Assembly: GCA_019114225.1 (NCBI GenBank)
Contig: DXFW01000007.1
Span: forward strand, 1 to 48,388
From: Candidatus Allofournierella pullicola
GTDB lineage: Bacteria > Bacillota > Clostridia > Oscillospirales > Ruminococcaceae
DNA: 48,388 nt
Reading direction: 5' to 3'
A model generated the notes under the pieces. The model saw only the letters and a list, made by a program, of their open reading frames with translations, searched no databases and was not told the origin of the DNA. The position numbers and the translations under genes are program-made. Positions 33,439-42,030 of this stretch are shown here, piece after piece. The first letter of the stretch is position 1; the number at the start of each line of letters is the position of its first letter.

Positions 33439-34872
33439 ATGGCACACGACAGATACATTTCCCCCTTCCAGACCCGCTACGCCAGCGAGGAGATGCAGTA
33501 CATCTTCTCCGACGACAACAAGTTCCGCACCTGGCGCAAACTCTGGATCGCCCTGGCCGAGGCCGAGCAGCGGCAGGGCCTGGCCATCACCGACGAGCAG
33601 ATCGCCCAGCTGAAGGCCCACGCCGACGACATCAACTACGAGGACGCCATCCGCCGGGAGAAGGAGTGCCGCCACGACGTGATGAGCCACGTCTACGCCT
33701 ACGGCCTGCAGTGCCCGGACGCCAAGGGGATCATCCATCTGGGCGCCACCAGCTGCTATGTGGGCGACAACACCGACGTCATCGTCATGCGCGAGGCGCT
33801 GCAGCTGGTGCGCAAAAAGCTGCTGGGCGTGCTGGGCCTGCTGGCGAAATTCGCCGACGAATACAAGGCCATGCCCTGCCTTGCCTACACCCACGGCCAG
33901 CCCGCCCAGCTCACCACGGTGGGCAAGCGGGCCACCCTCTGGGCCAACGAGCTGTACATGGACCTCTGCGAGATCGACCACCGTATCGCCACCCTGGCGC
34001 TGCGCGGCGCGAAAGGCACCACCGGCACCCAGGCCAGCTTCATGGAGCTGTTCGAGGGCGACGAGGAGAAGATCAAGGCCATGGAAGCGGACATCACCGC
34101 CGCCATGGGCTTTGACAAGGTGGTGCCGGTGAGCGGCCAGACCTACAGCCGCAAGGTGGACGCCATGGTGCTGAACGCCCTGGCCGGCATTGGCCAGAGC
34201 GCCATGAAGCTGGCCACCGACATCCGCCTGCTGGCCAACTTCAAGGAGATGGAAGAGCCTTTTGAGAAGAATCAAATTGGTTCCTCCGCCATGCCCTACA
34301 AGCGCAACCCCATGCGCTGCGAGCGGGTGTGCGCCCTGGCCCGTTACCTGATGGTGGACGTGCTCAACCCCGCCTTCACCGCCGGCACCCAGTGGTTCGA
34401 GCGCACTCTGGACGACTCCGCCAACAAGCGTATCGCCGTGGCCGAGGCGTTCCTGGCAGCTGATTCCATCCTGAACATCCTGCTCAACGTCTGCGACGGG
34501 CTGGTGGTCTATCCCAAGGTCATCCGCGCCCGGGTGATGGCCGAGCTGCCCTTCATGGCCAGCGAGAACATTATGATGAAGGCGGTGAAAAAGGGCGGCG
34601 ACCGCCAGGAGCTCCACGAGCGCCTGCGTCAGCACGCCATCGCCGCGGCGGCCCAGGTCAAGCAGGAGGGCCTTGCCAACGACATGATCCAGCGCATTGA
34701 GGCGGACCCCGCCTTCGGCCTCTCCCGTGAGGAGATCGAAGCCGAGCTGCGCCCCGAGGCCTTCACCGGCCGCAGCGCCCACCAGGTGGAAGAATTCCTG
34801 AAAAACGTTCTGGGCCCGGTGCTGGCGGCGAACCCCGAGGCCGCCGGCCAGACCGCCGAGCTGAGCGTGTGA
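33439..34872 (+). CDS. purB: Adenylosuccinate lyase
   Basis: Works twice in purine synthesis: SAICAR to AICAR and adenylosuccinate to AMP, releasing fumarate. 477 residues. Fumarase-superfamily motifs: IHLGATSCYVGDNTDVIVM, YTHGQPAQLTTVGKRA, and the signature GSSAMPYKRNPMRCER near residue 281 (flexible catalytic loop), then QWFERTLDDSANKRI. ATG with AAAGGGAACG upstream. Last gene of the purine block; a strong bidirectional terminator follows. Confidence 0.97.
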   Translation: MAHDRYISPFQTRYASEEMQYIFSDDNKFRTWRKLWIALAEAEQRQGLAITDEQIAQLKAHADDINYEDAIRREKECRHDVMSHVYAYGLQCPDAKGIIHLGATSCYVGDNTDVIVMREALQLVRKKLLGVLGLLAKFADEYKAMPCLAYTHGQPAQLTTVGKRATLWANELYMDLCEIDHRIATLALRGAKGTTGTQASFMELFEGDEEKIKAMEADITAAMGFDKVVPVSGQTYSRKVDAMVLNALAGIGQSAMKLATDIRLLANFKEMEEPFEKNQIGSSAMPYKRNPMRCERVCALARYLMVDVLNPAFTAGTQWFERTLDDSANKRIAVAEAFLAADSILNILLNVCDGLVVYPKVIRARVMAELPFMASENIMMKAVKKGGDRQELHERLRQHAIAAAAQVKQEGLANDMIQRIEADPAFGLSREEIEAELRPEAFTGRSAHQVEEFLKNVLGPVLAANPEAAGQTAELSV

Positions 34873-34891
34873 GCAAAGCAAACTGAACAAC

Positions 34892-34931
34892 AAAAACGGC
34901 GCGCCCCGCAAAAAAGGGGCGCGCCGTTTTT
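34892..34931. terminator. Terminator at the end of the purine operon
   Basis: AAAAACGGCGCGCCCC and its exact inverse copy GGGGCGCGCCGTTTTT flank an 8-nt loop, followed by more T. A 16-bp stem, one of the strongest in the window. Confidence 0.93.
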
Positions 34932-34997
34932 TCGTGGGCCGCCCCGGTGTATCGGCCCGCCGTGCCGGCCCTGCCGCGCTCTTTCACCGGCGTTTTA

Positions 34998-35006
34998 TGT
35001 TATAAT
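34998..35006 (+). promoter_or_regulatory. Extended -10 promoter of the DUF5655 gene
   Basis: TGT-TATAAT (TATAAT at 35001-35006), 44 nt before the start codon. No clear -35, as is common for TGN extended promoters. Confidence 0.6.
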
Positions 35007-35049
35007 AAAAAAAACAGGGGAGAAATGTCCCCCAAAGGAGGCCGCAAAC

Positions 35050-35427
35050 ATGAACGGCGACGCACTGCTTTTCTTTGACGGCAAGCCGGAAGAATTGGCT
35101 CTCTACGAGGCGCTGGAAGCGCGGATCTTGTCCGAAATTGAGAATGTGCGGTTGAAGGTGAGCAAAAGCCAGATCTCCTTTTACAACCGCCATTTGTTCG
35201 CCTGCGTCTCCTTCCTGCGGGTGAAACGCAAGGCCGAACTGCCCGGCCACTATATCGTCCTCACCCTCGGGCTGGACCGTCCCCTGGAAAGCCCCCGGGC
35301 GGCGGTGGTCACCGAGCCCTACCCGGGCCGCTGGACCCACCACTTCGTCCTCTCCCGCAAAGAGGAGGTAGACGGCGAGCTGATGGACTGGGTCAAACAG
35401 GCGGCGGTCTTTGCCGCCGTTAAGTGA
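35050..35427 (+). CDS. DUF5655 domain protein
   Basis: 125 residues, cytoplasmic, no membrane segment. The central part RLKVSKSQISFYNRHLFACVSFLRVKR and the HYIVLTLGLDRPLESPR ... RWTHHFVLSRKEEVD segments match the DUF5655 pattern, in which a Lys/His-containing surface is shared with proteins acting on nucleic acids or as transport-associated domains; no function is established. ATG after AAAGGAGG. Monocistronic: own promoter upstream, terminator at 35511 downstream. Confidence 0.75.
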   Translation: MNGDALLFFDGKPEELALYEALEARILSEIENVRLKVSKSQISFYNRHLFACVSFLRVKRKAELPGHYIVLTLGLDRPLESPRAAVVTEPYPGRWTHHFVLSRKEEVDGELMDWVKQAAVFAAVK

Positions 35428-35510
35428 AAATCCGCCCGGTGCGTCGCATCTTCGCCGCCCTTTTGCGCATCCTGCGCTCTTGATGCAGCTCGGCTCCCTC
35501 ACACAGCCTC

Positions 35511-35538
35511 GCCGCCGGAATGCCCGGCGGCTTTTTTT
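35511..35538 (+). terminator. Terminator after the DUF5655 gene
   Basis: GCCGCCGG (35511-35518) pairs with CCGGCGGC (35524-35531), then seven T. The 80 bases between the stop codon and the hairpin show nothing else. Confidence 0.85.
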
Positions 35539-35559
35539 GCGGAAAAATGGAAAGCGTGC

Positions 35560-35587
35560 TTGACATTTCCGGCGGGTGTGCTATACT
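35560..35587 (+). promoter_or_regulatory. Promoter of the XRE regulator gene
   Basis: TTGACA (35560-35565), a 16-bp spacer ending GTGTGC, and TATACT (35582-35587): consensus -35 with extended -10. Confidence 0.8.
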
Positions 35588-35595
35588 CAAATCAT

Positions 35596-35611
35596 GGAAA
35601 GCAAACTTTCC
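35596..35611. promoter_or_regulatory. Candidate operator of the XRE regulator
   Basis: GGAAAG-CAAA-CTTTCC, an exact inverted repeat, sits 8 bp downstream of the -10 and so over the initially transcribed region, a position suited to repression by the gene product. A half-site GGAAAG also occurs at 35549, just before the -35. Confidence 0.5.
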
Positions 35612-35629
35612 GTCAGAAGGGAGACGGCC

Positions 35630-35833
35630 ATGAAAAACCGACTGGAAGAACTGCGCAAGGCCCGGGGCCTGCGCCAGGAGGAACTGGCGGACGCGCTGGA
35701 GGTGTCCCGCCAGACCATCGGCTCGCTGGAAAACGGGCGCTACAACCCCTCCATTCAGCTGGCCTTCAAAATCGCGCGGTATTTTTCCCTCGCCATCGAG
35801 GACATTTTTATCTATGAGGAGGAGACAAAATGA
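35630..35833 (+). CDS. XRE-family helix-turn-helix transcriptional regulator
   Basis: 67 residues, almost only the HTH: NRLEELRKARGLRQEELADAL, VSRQTIGSLENGRYNPSIQLAF, KIARYFSLAIEDIFIYEE. This is the compact clostridial type (as in YgzD/PadR-like pairs) that usually controls a linked membrane protein. The ATG at 35630 has AAGGGAG upstream; earlier in-frame ATGs overlap the promoter and are rejected. The stop overlaps the next start as ATGA. Likely represses its own two-gene operon through the inverted repeat at 35596-35611. Confidence 0.92.
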   Translation: MKNRLEELRKARGLRQEELADALEVSRQTIGSLENGRYNPSIQLAFKIARYFSLAIEDIFIYEEETK

Positions 35834-36258
35834 AAAAGAACACCTGGAACGTCTTTTTCGTTCTTTTGGGCCTGCTGGCCGCGGCGGCGGGGCTGTGGCT
35901 GCTGCACAGCGGAACGGACCTCACCGCGGCGCGGGCGCTGCCTTATCTCTGTATCGGGGTGGGCTGCGGCCTTTTCGGCCAGGGCGCGGGCGAGCTGCTG
36001 GCGGCCCGGGCGATCAAAGGCGACCCGGCGCTGCAAAAACGGCTGGAGGTGGAGCGCGCCGACGAGCGCAACCAGGCCATCGCCGACCGGGCCAAGGGCA
36101 AGGCCTTCGACCGGATGACCTTCGTCTACGCTGCCCTCATGCTCACCTTTGCGCTGATGGAGGTGGAGCTGGCAGCGGTGCTGCTGCTGGTGGCGGCCTA
36201 TCTCTTCGTGGAGTTCAGCGCCGTTTACTACCGCTGCAAGCTGGAAAAACAGATGTGA
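35830..36258 (+). CDS. Membrane protein paired with XRE regulator
   Basis: 142 residues. Membrane segments at about 8-27 (VFFVLLGLLAAAAGLWLL), 40-60 (YLCIGVGCGLFGQGAGELLA) and two more near 95-130 (MTFVYAALMLTFALMEVELA, VLLLVAAYLFVEFSAVYY). Between them a conserved charged loop, VERADERNQAIADRAKGKAFD. XRE plus membrane protein with a DER(N)..I..(K)AKGKAFD loop is a common clostridial pair without known function; DUF6442-like families look similar but I cannot assign one. The 4-nt overlap with the regulator means co-translation. Confidence 0.75.
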   Translation: MKKNTWNVFFVLLGLLAAAAGLWLLHSGTDLTAARALPYLCIGVGCGLFGQGAGELLAARAIKGDPALQKRLEVERADERNQAIADRAKGKAFDRMTFVYAALMLTFALMEVELAAVLLLVAAYLFVEFSAVYYRCKLEKQM

Positions 36259-36269
36259 GATCGAAGAAA

Positions 36270-36306
36270 CGGGCCGCCGGGGCGCACGCTCCGGCGGCCC
36301 GTTTTT
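36270..36306 (+). terminator. Terminator of the XRE operon
   Basis: CGGGCCGCCGG (36270-36280) pairs with CCGGCGGCCCG (36291-36301), followed by five T. Confidence 0.85.
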
Positions 36307-36354
36307 CCTGCCGGGAAAAATCCCCCGCACAGGGGAGAAAAAAGGGGTGAAATG

Positions 36355-36363
36355 TGCTATAAT
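36355..36363 (+). promoter_or_regulatory. Extended -10 promoter of the PPOX gene
   Basis: TGC-TATAAT (TATAAT at 36358-36363) preceded by an A/G-rich stretch; no matching -35. About 40 nt before the start codon. Confidence 0.55.
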
Positions 36364-36402
36364 CAGTCACATACACATCTCACCGGAAAGGGGACTTCTG
36401 CC

Positions 36403-36891
36403 ATGCGCGATCTGCGCCGAATGGACCGAAAACTCAGCGAGGAGGACGCGCTCACCGTTCTGCGGGAGTGCGAATACGGCTTTTTGTGCACGGTGAACGA
36501 GGACGGCAGCCCCTACGCGGTGCCCATGTGCGCCGCGTTGGTGGACCGCACCATTTATTTCCACTGCGCCCGGGCGGGCCAGAAGCTGGAAAACCTCACC
36601 GCCCGGCCCCGGGCCTGCTTCTCCTGCGTGCTCTACGCCGAGAACCAGCCCAGCAAGTTCACCTACGTCTACGCCAGCTGCGTGGCCGAGGGCAATGTGC
36701 GCCTTGTCACCGACGAGGCCGAGCGCCAGGCGGGCATGCGGGCCATCTGCGAAAAGTATTCCGGCGACTGGATGGACGGCCCCGAGCACGAGCGGGCCAT
36801 GCGGGGCATGCCGGCGGTGGTAATGCTGGCCATGGAGGTGGACGCTTTCCAGGGCAAGGGCAACAAGGGCCGCCTTGTGGAGGGCATGTGA
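36403..36891 (+). CDS. Pyridoxamine 5'-phosphate oxidase-family flavoprotein (NimA-like)
   Basis: 162 residues with the split-barrel FMN fold: MDRKLSEEDALTVLRECEYGFL, NEDGSPYAVPMCAALVDRTI, YFHCARAGQKLENLTARPRACF and a long C-terminal helix with KYSGDWMDGPEHERAM. This group includes NimA-type nitroimidazole reductases and many uncharacterised flavoproteins of anaerobes; the true substrate is unknown. ATG after AAAGGGG. One base separates its stop from the next gene, so the two are co-transcribed. Confidence 0.87.
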   Translation: MRDLRRMDRKLSEEDALTVLRECEYGFLCTVNEDGSPYAVPMCAALVDRTIYFHCARAGQKLENLTARPRACFSCVLYAENQPSKFTYVYASCVAEGNVRLVTDEAERQAGMRAICEKYSGDWMDGPEHERAMRGMPAVVMLAMEVDAFQGKGNKGRLVEGM

Positions 36892-36892
36892 C

Positions 36893-37606
36893 GTGCGGCT
36901 GGACAAATTTGTGGCGGACGCCGCCCAGCTCACCCGTTCCGCCGCCCGGGGCCTCATCGCCAAAGGGCGGGTGACGGTGAACGGACAGGTCTGCAAAAAA
37001 GCGGACTACGCCCTCAAAGAGGGCGATTCCGTCTGTGCCGACGGCAAATCCCTGGCCAGCGAGGAATATGTATATATCATGCTGAACAAGCCCGCCGGCG
37101 TGGTCAGCGCCAGCACCGACGGCCGGGACAAAACGGTGGTGGACCTGCTGGGCGGGGCCTATCCCCGGCGGCAGCTTTTTCCCGCGGGCCGGCTGGACAA
37201 GACCAGCACCGGCTTTGTGCTGCTCACCGACGACGGGGCCTTCGCCCACGACATCCTGGCCCCCAAGCGCCATGTGCCCAAGACCTACCGGGTGGTGCTG
37301 GACGCGCCCGTCACCCCGGCGATGGTGGAGGCGTTCGCCGCCGGAGTCACCCTGGCGGACGGCCAGACCATGCAGCCGGCGCTGCTGATCCCGGACGAAG
37401 CCGACCCCTTTACCGCCACCGTGGTGCTGCGGCAGGGAGTATACCACCAGATCAAGCGGATGTTCGGCGTTCTGGACGTGGGCGTGAACGGGCTGCACCG
37501 CACCGCCATCGGCGGCCTTGCGCTGGACGAGAGCCTCGCGCCGGGGGCCTGGCGGCTCATCACGCCGGAGGAAAAGGCCCTGCTGCAAGGGAGCGCCGAG
37601 GGGTGA
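36893..37606 (+). CDS. RsuA/RluB-family pseudouridine synthase
   Basis: 237 residues. N-terminal S4 RNA-binding domain (VRLDKFVADAAQLTRSAARGL, IAKGRVTVNGQVCKKADYAL), then the synthase domain: YIMLNKPAGVVSAS, catalytic Asp in FPAGRLDKTSTGFVLLTDDG, and LRQGVYHQIKRMFGVLDVGV. Length fits RsuA, which modifies one uridine of 16S rRNA; RluB/E/F relatives act on 23S rRNA, so the target is open. The start is GTG (36893), 1 nt after the PPOX stop; GGAGGG lies about 9 nt upstream. Confidence 0.92.
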   Translation: MRLDKFVADAAQLTRSAARGLIAKGRVTVNGQVCKKADYALKEGDSVCADGKSLASEEYVYIMLNKPAGVVSASTDGRDKTVVDLLGGAYPRRQLFPAGRLDKTSTGFVLLTDDGAFAHDILAPKRHVPKTYRVVLDAPVTPAMVEAFAAGVTLADGQTMQPALLIPDEADPFTATVVLRQGVYHQIKRMFGVLDVGVNGLHRTAIGGLALDESLAPGAWRLITPEEKALLQGSAEG

Positions 37607-37652
37607 AAAACGGCCCGGAAAGCCGCTTTTCAAACTTTTTTCAAACAACCGT

Positions 37653-37787
37653 CACAATTGTGGGATAGGATGAAAAAGGCGTTATTTTGCCCCTTTTTTA
37701 CCCGAAACTCAAAATTACACAATAAATGGCATTTTTTTTGCCCGAAATATGTTGCAAAAGTAAATTTCATTGTGTAATATATACACA
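37653..37787. promoter_or_regulatory. Operator array upstream of the CdaR-type gene
   Basis: Three related elements in an AT-rich gap. CACAATTGTG is a perfect palindrome (37653-37662). ATTACACAAT (37714-37723) recurs exactly inverted as ATTGTGTAAT (37769-37778). TGTGTA-ATATA-TACACA is an inverted repeat over the -10 (37771-37787). The shared half-site is ACACAAT/ATTGTGT. Confidence 0.55.
37752..37780 (+). promoter_or_regulatory. Promoter of the CdaR-type regulator gene
   Basis: TTGCAA (37752-37757), a 17-bp spacer and TAATAT (37775-37780), overlapping the inverted repeats. The leader before the ATG is about 80 nt. Confidence 0.65.
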
Positions 37788-37865
37788 GACGATGTTTGTA
37801 ATTGTTCAAAATCACAAACGCAGCCGCGAGGCTTATCATCGATTACAAAAAAGGGGAGCATTTCT

Positions 37866-38948
37866 ATGGCGAACAGAGTATTTCAGGGCGTCGTGTACCA
37901 GATGAAGGACGCCATTGGCCGTACGGTGGGCGTCGTGGACGAGACCGGCACTGTCATCTCCTGCTCGGATCTGAACATGATCGGGGAAGTGCGGGACGGC
38001 TTTGCCGCCGAGCGCCTGACCGGCGACAGCTTCCAGTGCGGCGGCTGCACCTACCATCAGTTCAGTTCCAACAAGCACAACGACTACGCTGTGTATGTGG
38101 AGGGCACCGACGAGACCGCCGGCCAGTTCGCCAGCCTGATGGCCATCAGCCTGCAGAGCATCAAGCAGTACCACGACGAAAAGTTCGACAAGGCCAACTT
38201 CATCAAGAACGTGGTGCTGGACAACATCCTCCCCGGCGACATCTACGCCAAGGCCCGGGAGCTGCACTTCGCCACCGATGTGTCCCGCGTGGTGCTGCTC
38301 ATCCGCGTCACCTCCGGCACCGACATCTCCGCCTACGACGTGGTCAGCGGCCTGTTCCCGGACAAGCAGAAGGACTTCGTGTTCAACATCAGCGAGACCG
38401 ACACCGTTCTGGTGAAGGAGATCCGCCGCGGCATTGACCAGCGGGACATCGAAAAGCTGGCCGCCTCCATCGTGGACACCCTCTCCGGCGAGCACTACAT
38501 CAAGGCTGTGGTGGGCATTGGCACCCCCATCGGCAACGTGAAGGACCTGGCCACCAGCTTCAAGGAGGCCCAGGTGGCCATGGAAGTGGGCAAGGTGTTC
38601 GACACCGAGCAGTCCATCATCAGCTACGATCACCTGGGCATTGCCCGTCTGATCTACCAGCTGCCCACCACCCTGTGCGAGATGTTCCTGCGGGAAGTGT
38701 TCAAGCAGGGCAGCATTGAGAGCCTGGACGCCGAGACCCTGTTCACCATCCAGCGCTTCTTCGAGAACAACCTCAACGTCTCCGAGACCAGCCGCGGCCT
38801 GTTCGTGCACCGCAACACCCTGGTCTACCGCCTGGAGAAGATCAAAAAGCTCACCGGCCTTGACCTGCGCGAGTTCGACGACGCCATCGTCTTCAAGGTG
38901 GCGCTGATGGTCAAGAAGTACCTGAGCGCCAACCCGGCCAAGTATTGA
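37866..38948 (+). CDS. CdaR/PucR-type helix-turn-helix transcriptional regulator
   Basis: 360 residues. N-terminal ligand-sensing part resembling the sugar-diacid recognition domain (MKDAIGRTVGVVDETGTVISC ... NDYAVYVEG), a middle GGDEF-like domain of the PucR group (VVGIGTPIGNVKDLATSFKEA), and a C-terminal PucR HTH (RFFENNLNVSETSRGLFVHR, NTLVYRLEKIKKLTGLDLRE). ATG with GGGGAG 7 nt upstream. Own promoter embedded in inverted repeats, suggesting autoregulation. Its ligand is unknown; genuine CdaR proteins sense glycerate or glucarate, but no sugar-diacid genes are nearby. The next genes are ftsEX. Confidence 0.88.
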   Translation: MANRVFQGVVYQMKDAIGRTVGVVDETGTVISCSDLNMIGEVRDGFAAERLTGDSFQCGGCTYHQFSSNKHNDYAVYVEGTDETAGQFASLMAISLQSIKQYHDEKFDKANFIKNVVLDNILPGDIYAKARELHFATDVSRVVLLIRVTSGTDISAYDVVSGLFPDKQKDFVFNISETDTVLVKEIRRGIDQRDIEKLAASIVDTLSGEHYIKAVVGIGTPIGNVKDLATSFKEAQVAMEVGKVFDTEQSIISYDHLGIARLIYQLPTTLCEMFLREVFKQGSIESLDAETLFTIQRFFENNLNVSETSRGLFVHRNTLVYRLEKIKKLTGLDLREFDDAIVFKVALMVKKYLSANPAKY

Positions 38949-39041
38949 GCGGGCCTTCGGCACGCCGCGTGCTTTTTTGCGCGCGGCGTGCAATGATGAC
39001 TGCCCGTCCCGCGTTTACATAACAGCCCAAGGGCCTGCATA

Positions 39042-39074
39042 CGGCCGGTCGCACCCGTGACCGGCTGTTTTGCG
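39042..39074 (+). terminator. Weak terminator before ftsE
   Basis: GCCGGTC ... GACCGGC stem followed by TGTTTTG. A second GC-rich hairpin (GCACGCCGCG/CGCGGCGTGC, about 38961-38992) lies upstream without a T run. Together they separate the CdaR-type gene from ftsE. Confidence 0.4.
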
Positions 39075-39106
39075 CCCCGCGCAACCCACAGAGCAGAGGT
39101 ATCCTG

Positions 39107-39792
<686 letters not shown>

Positions 39793-39796
<4 letters not shown>

Positions 39797-40701
39797 ACTG
39801 GTCCAGTTTCAAGTATCTGGCCCGCCAGGGCCTGCACAGCATGGTGAAAAACCGGCTGATGAGCGTCGCCAGCATTGGCGTGCTCACCGTCTGCCTGCTC
39901 ATCACCGGCGTGGCCGGTCTGTTCACCCTCAACGTGGGCAGCCTGATGGACTATCTGGGCAGCCAGAACGAGACGGTGGTCTATCTGGACGAGGACCTCA
40001 CCGAGGAGGGCCTCGCCGCGGTGGATTCCGCCCTGCGCAGTATCAGCGGCCTGCGGGAAGTGACCTATGTTTCCAAGGACGAAGCCCTGGACCGCATGAA
40101 GGAGAGCATGGGCGAAAACGCCTACCTCTTCGACGTGTTCGAGGGCAGCGAGAACCCCTTTTTGGCCAACTACCGCGTGGTGCTGGACGATGTGAGCGAT
40201 TTGCCCGAGATCCAGCCTCAGCTGGAAGCCATTGAAGGCGTTTCCTCGGTGGGCGCGCCCATGCAGCTGAGCCAGATGTTCACCAGCATTCACAAGGGCG
40301 TCAGCCTTGTGTGTATCATCCTGGTGGCGGTGCTGGGCTTTGTCAGCGTGGTGGTCATCAGCAACACCATCCGACTGACCGTGTTCGCCCGCCGCAAAGA
40401 GATCAACATTATGAAGTATGTGGGCGCCACCAACGGCTTCATCCGCCTGCCCTTCTTTGTGGAGGGCGTCACCGTGGGCCTCATCGCCGGGGCCATCTCC
40501 ACTGTGGTGGTGCTGGGCGGCTATCAGCTGCTGCTGGTGTTCGCCGTGGATCTGCCCGGTTTCTGGGGCACCCTGCTGGCCGGCACCCTGCTGCCGCTGT
40601 CCCGGGTGTGGTATCTGGTGCTGGGAGGCTTTTTGCTCTTCGGCATGCTCATCGGCAGCCTGGGCACCGCCAGCTCCATCCGCAAGTATCTGAAAGTCTG
40701 A
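39793..40701 (+). CDS. ftsX: Cell division membrane protein FtsX
   Basis: 302 residues with four membrane helices: near 24-44 (VASIGVLTVCLLITGVAGLF), and three after residue 170 (VCIILVAVLGFVSVVVISNT, FVEGVTVGLIAGAISTVVVL, YLVLGGFLLFGMLIGSLGTA). The large external loop between the first two binds partner hydrolases or activators. The family segment IRLTVFARRKEINIMKYVGAT is present. GTG start overlapping the ftsE stop (GTGA). The likely partner is the EnvC-like protein encoded 28 nt downstream. Confidence 0.96.
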
Positions 40702-40729
40702 CCATCTGACAACACAGGGAGGGACCGCC

Positions 40730-41890
40730 GTGAAGCGAATCAAACCCGTACTGTGCCGCACCGCCTGCGGGCTGCTGGCGGCGGCGCTGCTGTCCCCGGT
40801 TCTGCTGGCGCCCCCGGCCGCCGCGGATTACAAGAGCGACTGGGAGCAGAAAGAACAGGAACTGGCCGCGGAAAAAGAGAAATACGAGCAGATCGAAAAC
40901 CAAAAGGACCAGGCGAAAAAACAGCAGCAGAGCCTGAAAAACCAGCAGAGCATTATTCTGGACCAGATCAGCCAGTCCATCGAGCAGATCAACCAGAAGG
41001 AGCTGGAAATTTCGAACCAGGAGCAGGTCATCGCGGAAAAACAGGCCGAGATCGACGAGCGCTGGGGCGATTTCAAAGACCGTATGCAGGCCATGCAGGT
41101 CATGCATGATTCCGGCGCGGTGGCCATGATCACCAGCGCGCAGAATCTTTACGACCTGCTCACCTTCTCCACCACCCTGCAGCAGATCAGCCAGAAGGAC
41201 ACCGATGTGCTGGAGGAGATGAACGCGCAGAAGGCCCAGCTGGAAGAGGAGAAGAAAGAGCTGGAGCAGGCCATGGCGGAACTGGAGAGCGCCAAGGCCG
41301 CCCTGGAGGAAAAATCCGGCCAGCTCAGCGCCAACATCCAGGCCCAGGACGCCGCCATCAGCAAGCTGGACGCCGACGCCAAGGCGCAGGAGCAGGTGGT
41401 GGCCGAAAAGCAGAAGCTGGCCGACGAGGCCGAGGCTGCCTATGAGCAGTGGGTCAAGCAGAATGCGTCCTCCGGCAGCGGCGAGTGTGCCGAGGGCTTC
41501 ATCTGGCCCCTGCCCAGCGCGGGCCGGGTGACCACCGAGTTTGGCGCCAATCAGTGGGTGAACGGCGTGTTCAGCAGCGGCCACAAGGGGATCGACATCG
41601 CCATCGCCGGCGGCACCCCCATCTACGCGGCGCACAACGGCACCGTGGTGGCCACCACCGGCCACTCCAGCTACGGCAACGTGGTGATGATCGACAACGG
41701 CGACGGCATCAGCACCCTCTACGCCCACATGCAGGGGCCCGCCATCGTCGGCGTGGGTTCGACGGTGACCCAGGGCCAGGTGATCGGCTATGTTGGCTCC
41801 ACCGGCAACTCCAGCGGCAACCATCTGCACTTTGAGGTGCGGGTCAACGGAGTGCGCCAGAACCCCCGCAACTACATCAGTCCCCCGTGA
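40730..41890 (+). CDS. EnvC-like M23 peptidase with coiled coil
   Basis: 386 residues, exported (signal peptide, with ACGLLAAALLSPVLLAPPAAA before the cleavage region). Long charged coiled coils at about 35-115 and 155-245 (for example EKEKYEQIENQKDQAKKQQQ). A C-terminal LytM/M23 domain follows from about 262: PSAGRVTTEFGANQW, zinc ligands in GHKGIDIA, and HLHFEVRVNG. The metal-binding His/Asp/His set looks intact, so it may be an active endopeptidase, unlike E. coli EnvC, which is only an activator. Directly after ftsEX, matching the FtsX-dependent coiled-coil partner (compare PcsB/CwlO/EnvC). The start is GTG, after AGGGAGG. Confidence 0.92.
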   Translation: MKRIKPVLCRTACGLLAAALLSPVLLAPPAAADYKSDWEQKEQELAAEKEKYEQIENQKDQAKKQQQSLKNQQSIILDQISQSIEQINQKELEISNQEQVIAEKQAEIDERWGDFKDRMQAMQVMHDSGAVAMITSAQNLYDLLTFSTTLQQISQKDTDVLEEMNAQKAQLEEEKKELEQAMAELESAKAALEEKSGQLSANIQAQDAAISKLDADAKAQEQVVAEKQKLADEAEAAYEQWVKQNASSGSGECAEGFIWPLPSAGRVTTEFGANQWVNGVFSSGHKGIDIAIAGGTPIYAAHNGTVVATTGHSSYGNVVMIDNGDGISTLYAHMQGPAIVGVGSTVTQGQVIGYVGSTGNSSGNHLHFEVRVNGVRQNPRNYISPP

Positions 41891-41909
41891 CGGGAGGGAG
41901 GAAGACCCA

Positions 41910-42014
41910 ATGAACCACAAGCCCTTCGTGCGCATCGTCTGCCTGGTGATCGCAGCGCTGATGACCGTTTCTGTGCTCAGCACCGTTATCTTCCAGCTGG
42001 CGTACGGCTTCTGA
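41910..42014 (+). CDS. 34-residue single-span membrane peptide
   Basis: A short gene encoding MNHKPFVRIVCLVIAALMT then VSVLSTVIFQLAYGF. It has a basic N-terminus and one hydrophobic segment, consistent with a single inner-membrane span. GGGAGGGAGGAAG precedes the ATG with good spacing. It starts 19 nt after the M23 gene and ends 16 nt before ctpA, so it fills the gap exactly and should be co-transcribed. No family recognised. Its placement suggests a helper of the FtsEX/M23/CtpA module, but that is inference only. Confidence 0.7.
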   Translation: MNHKPFVRIVCLVIAALMTVSVLSTVIFQLAYGF

Positions 42015-42030
42015 CCCGGAAGGAGAGCCT

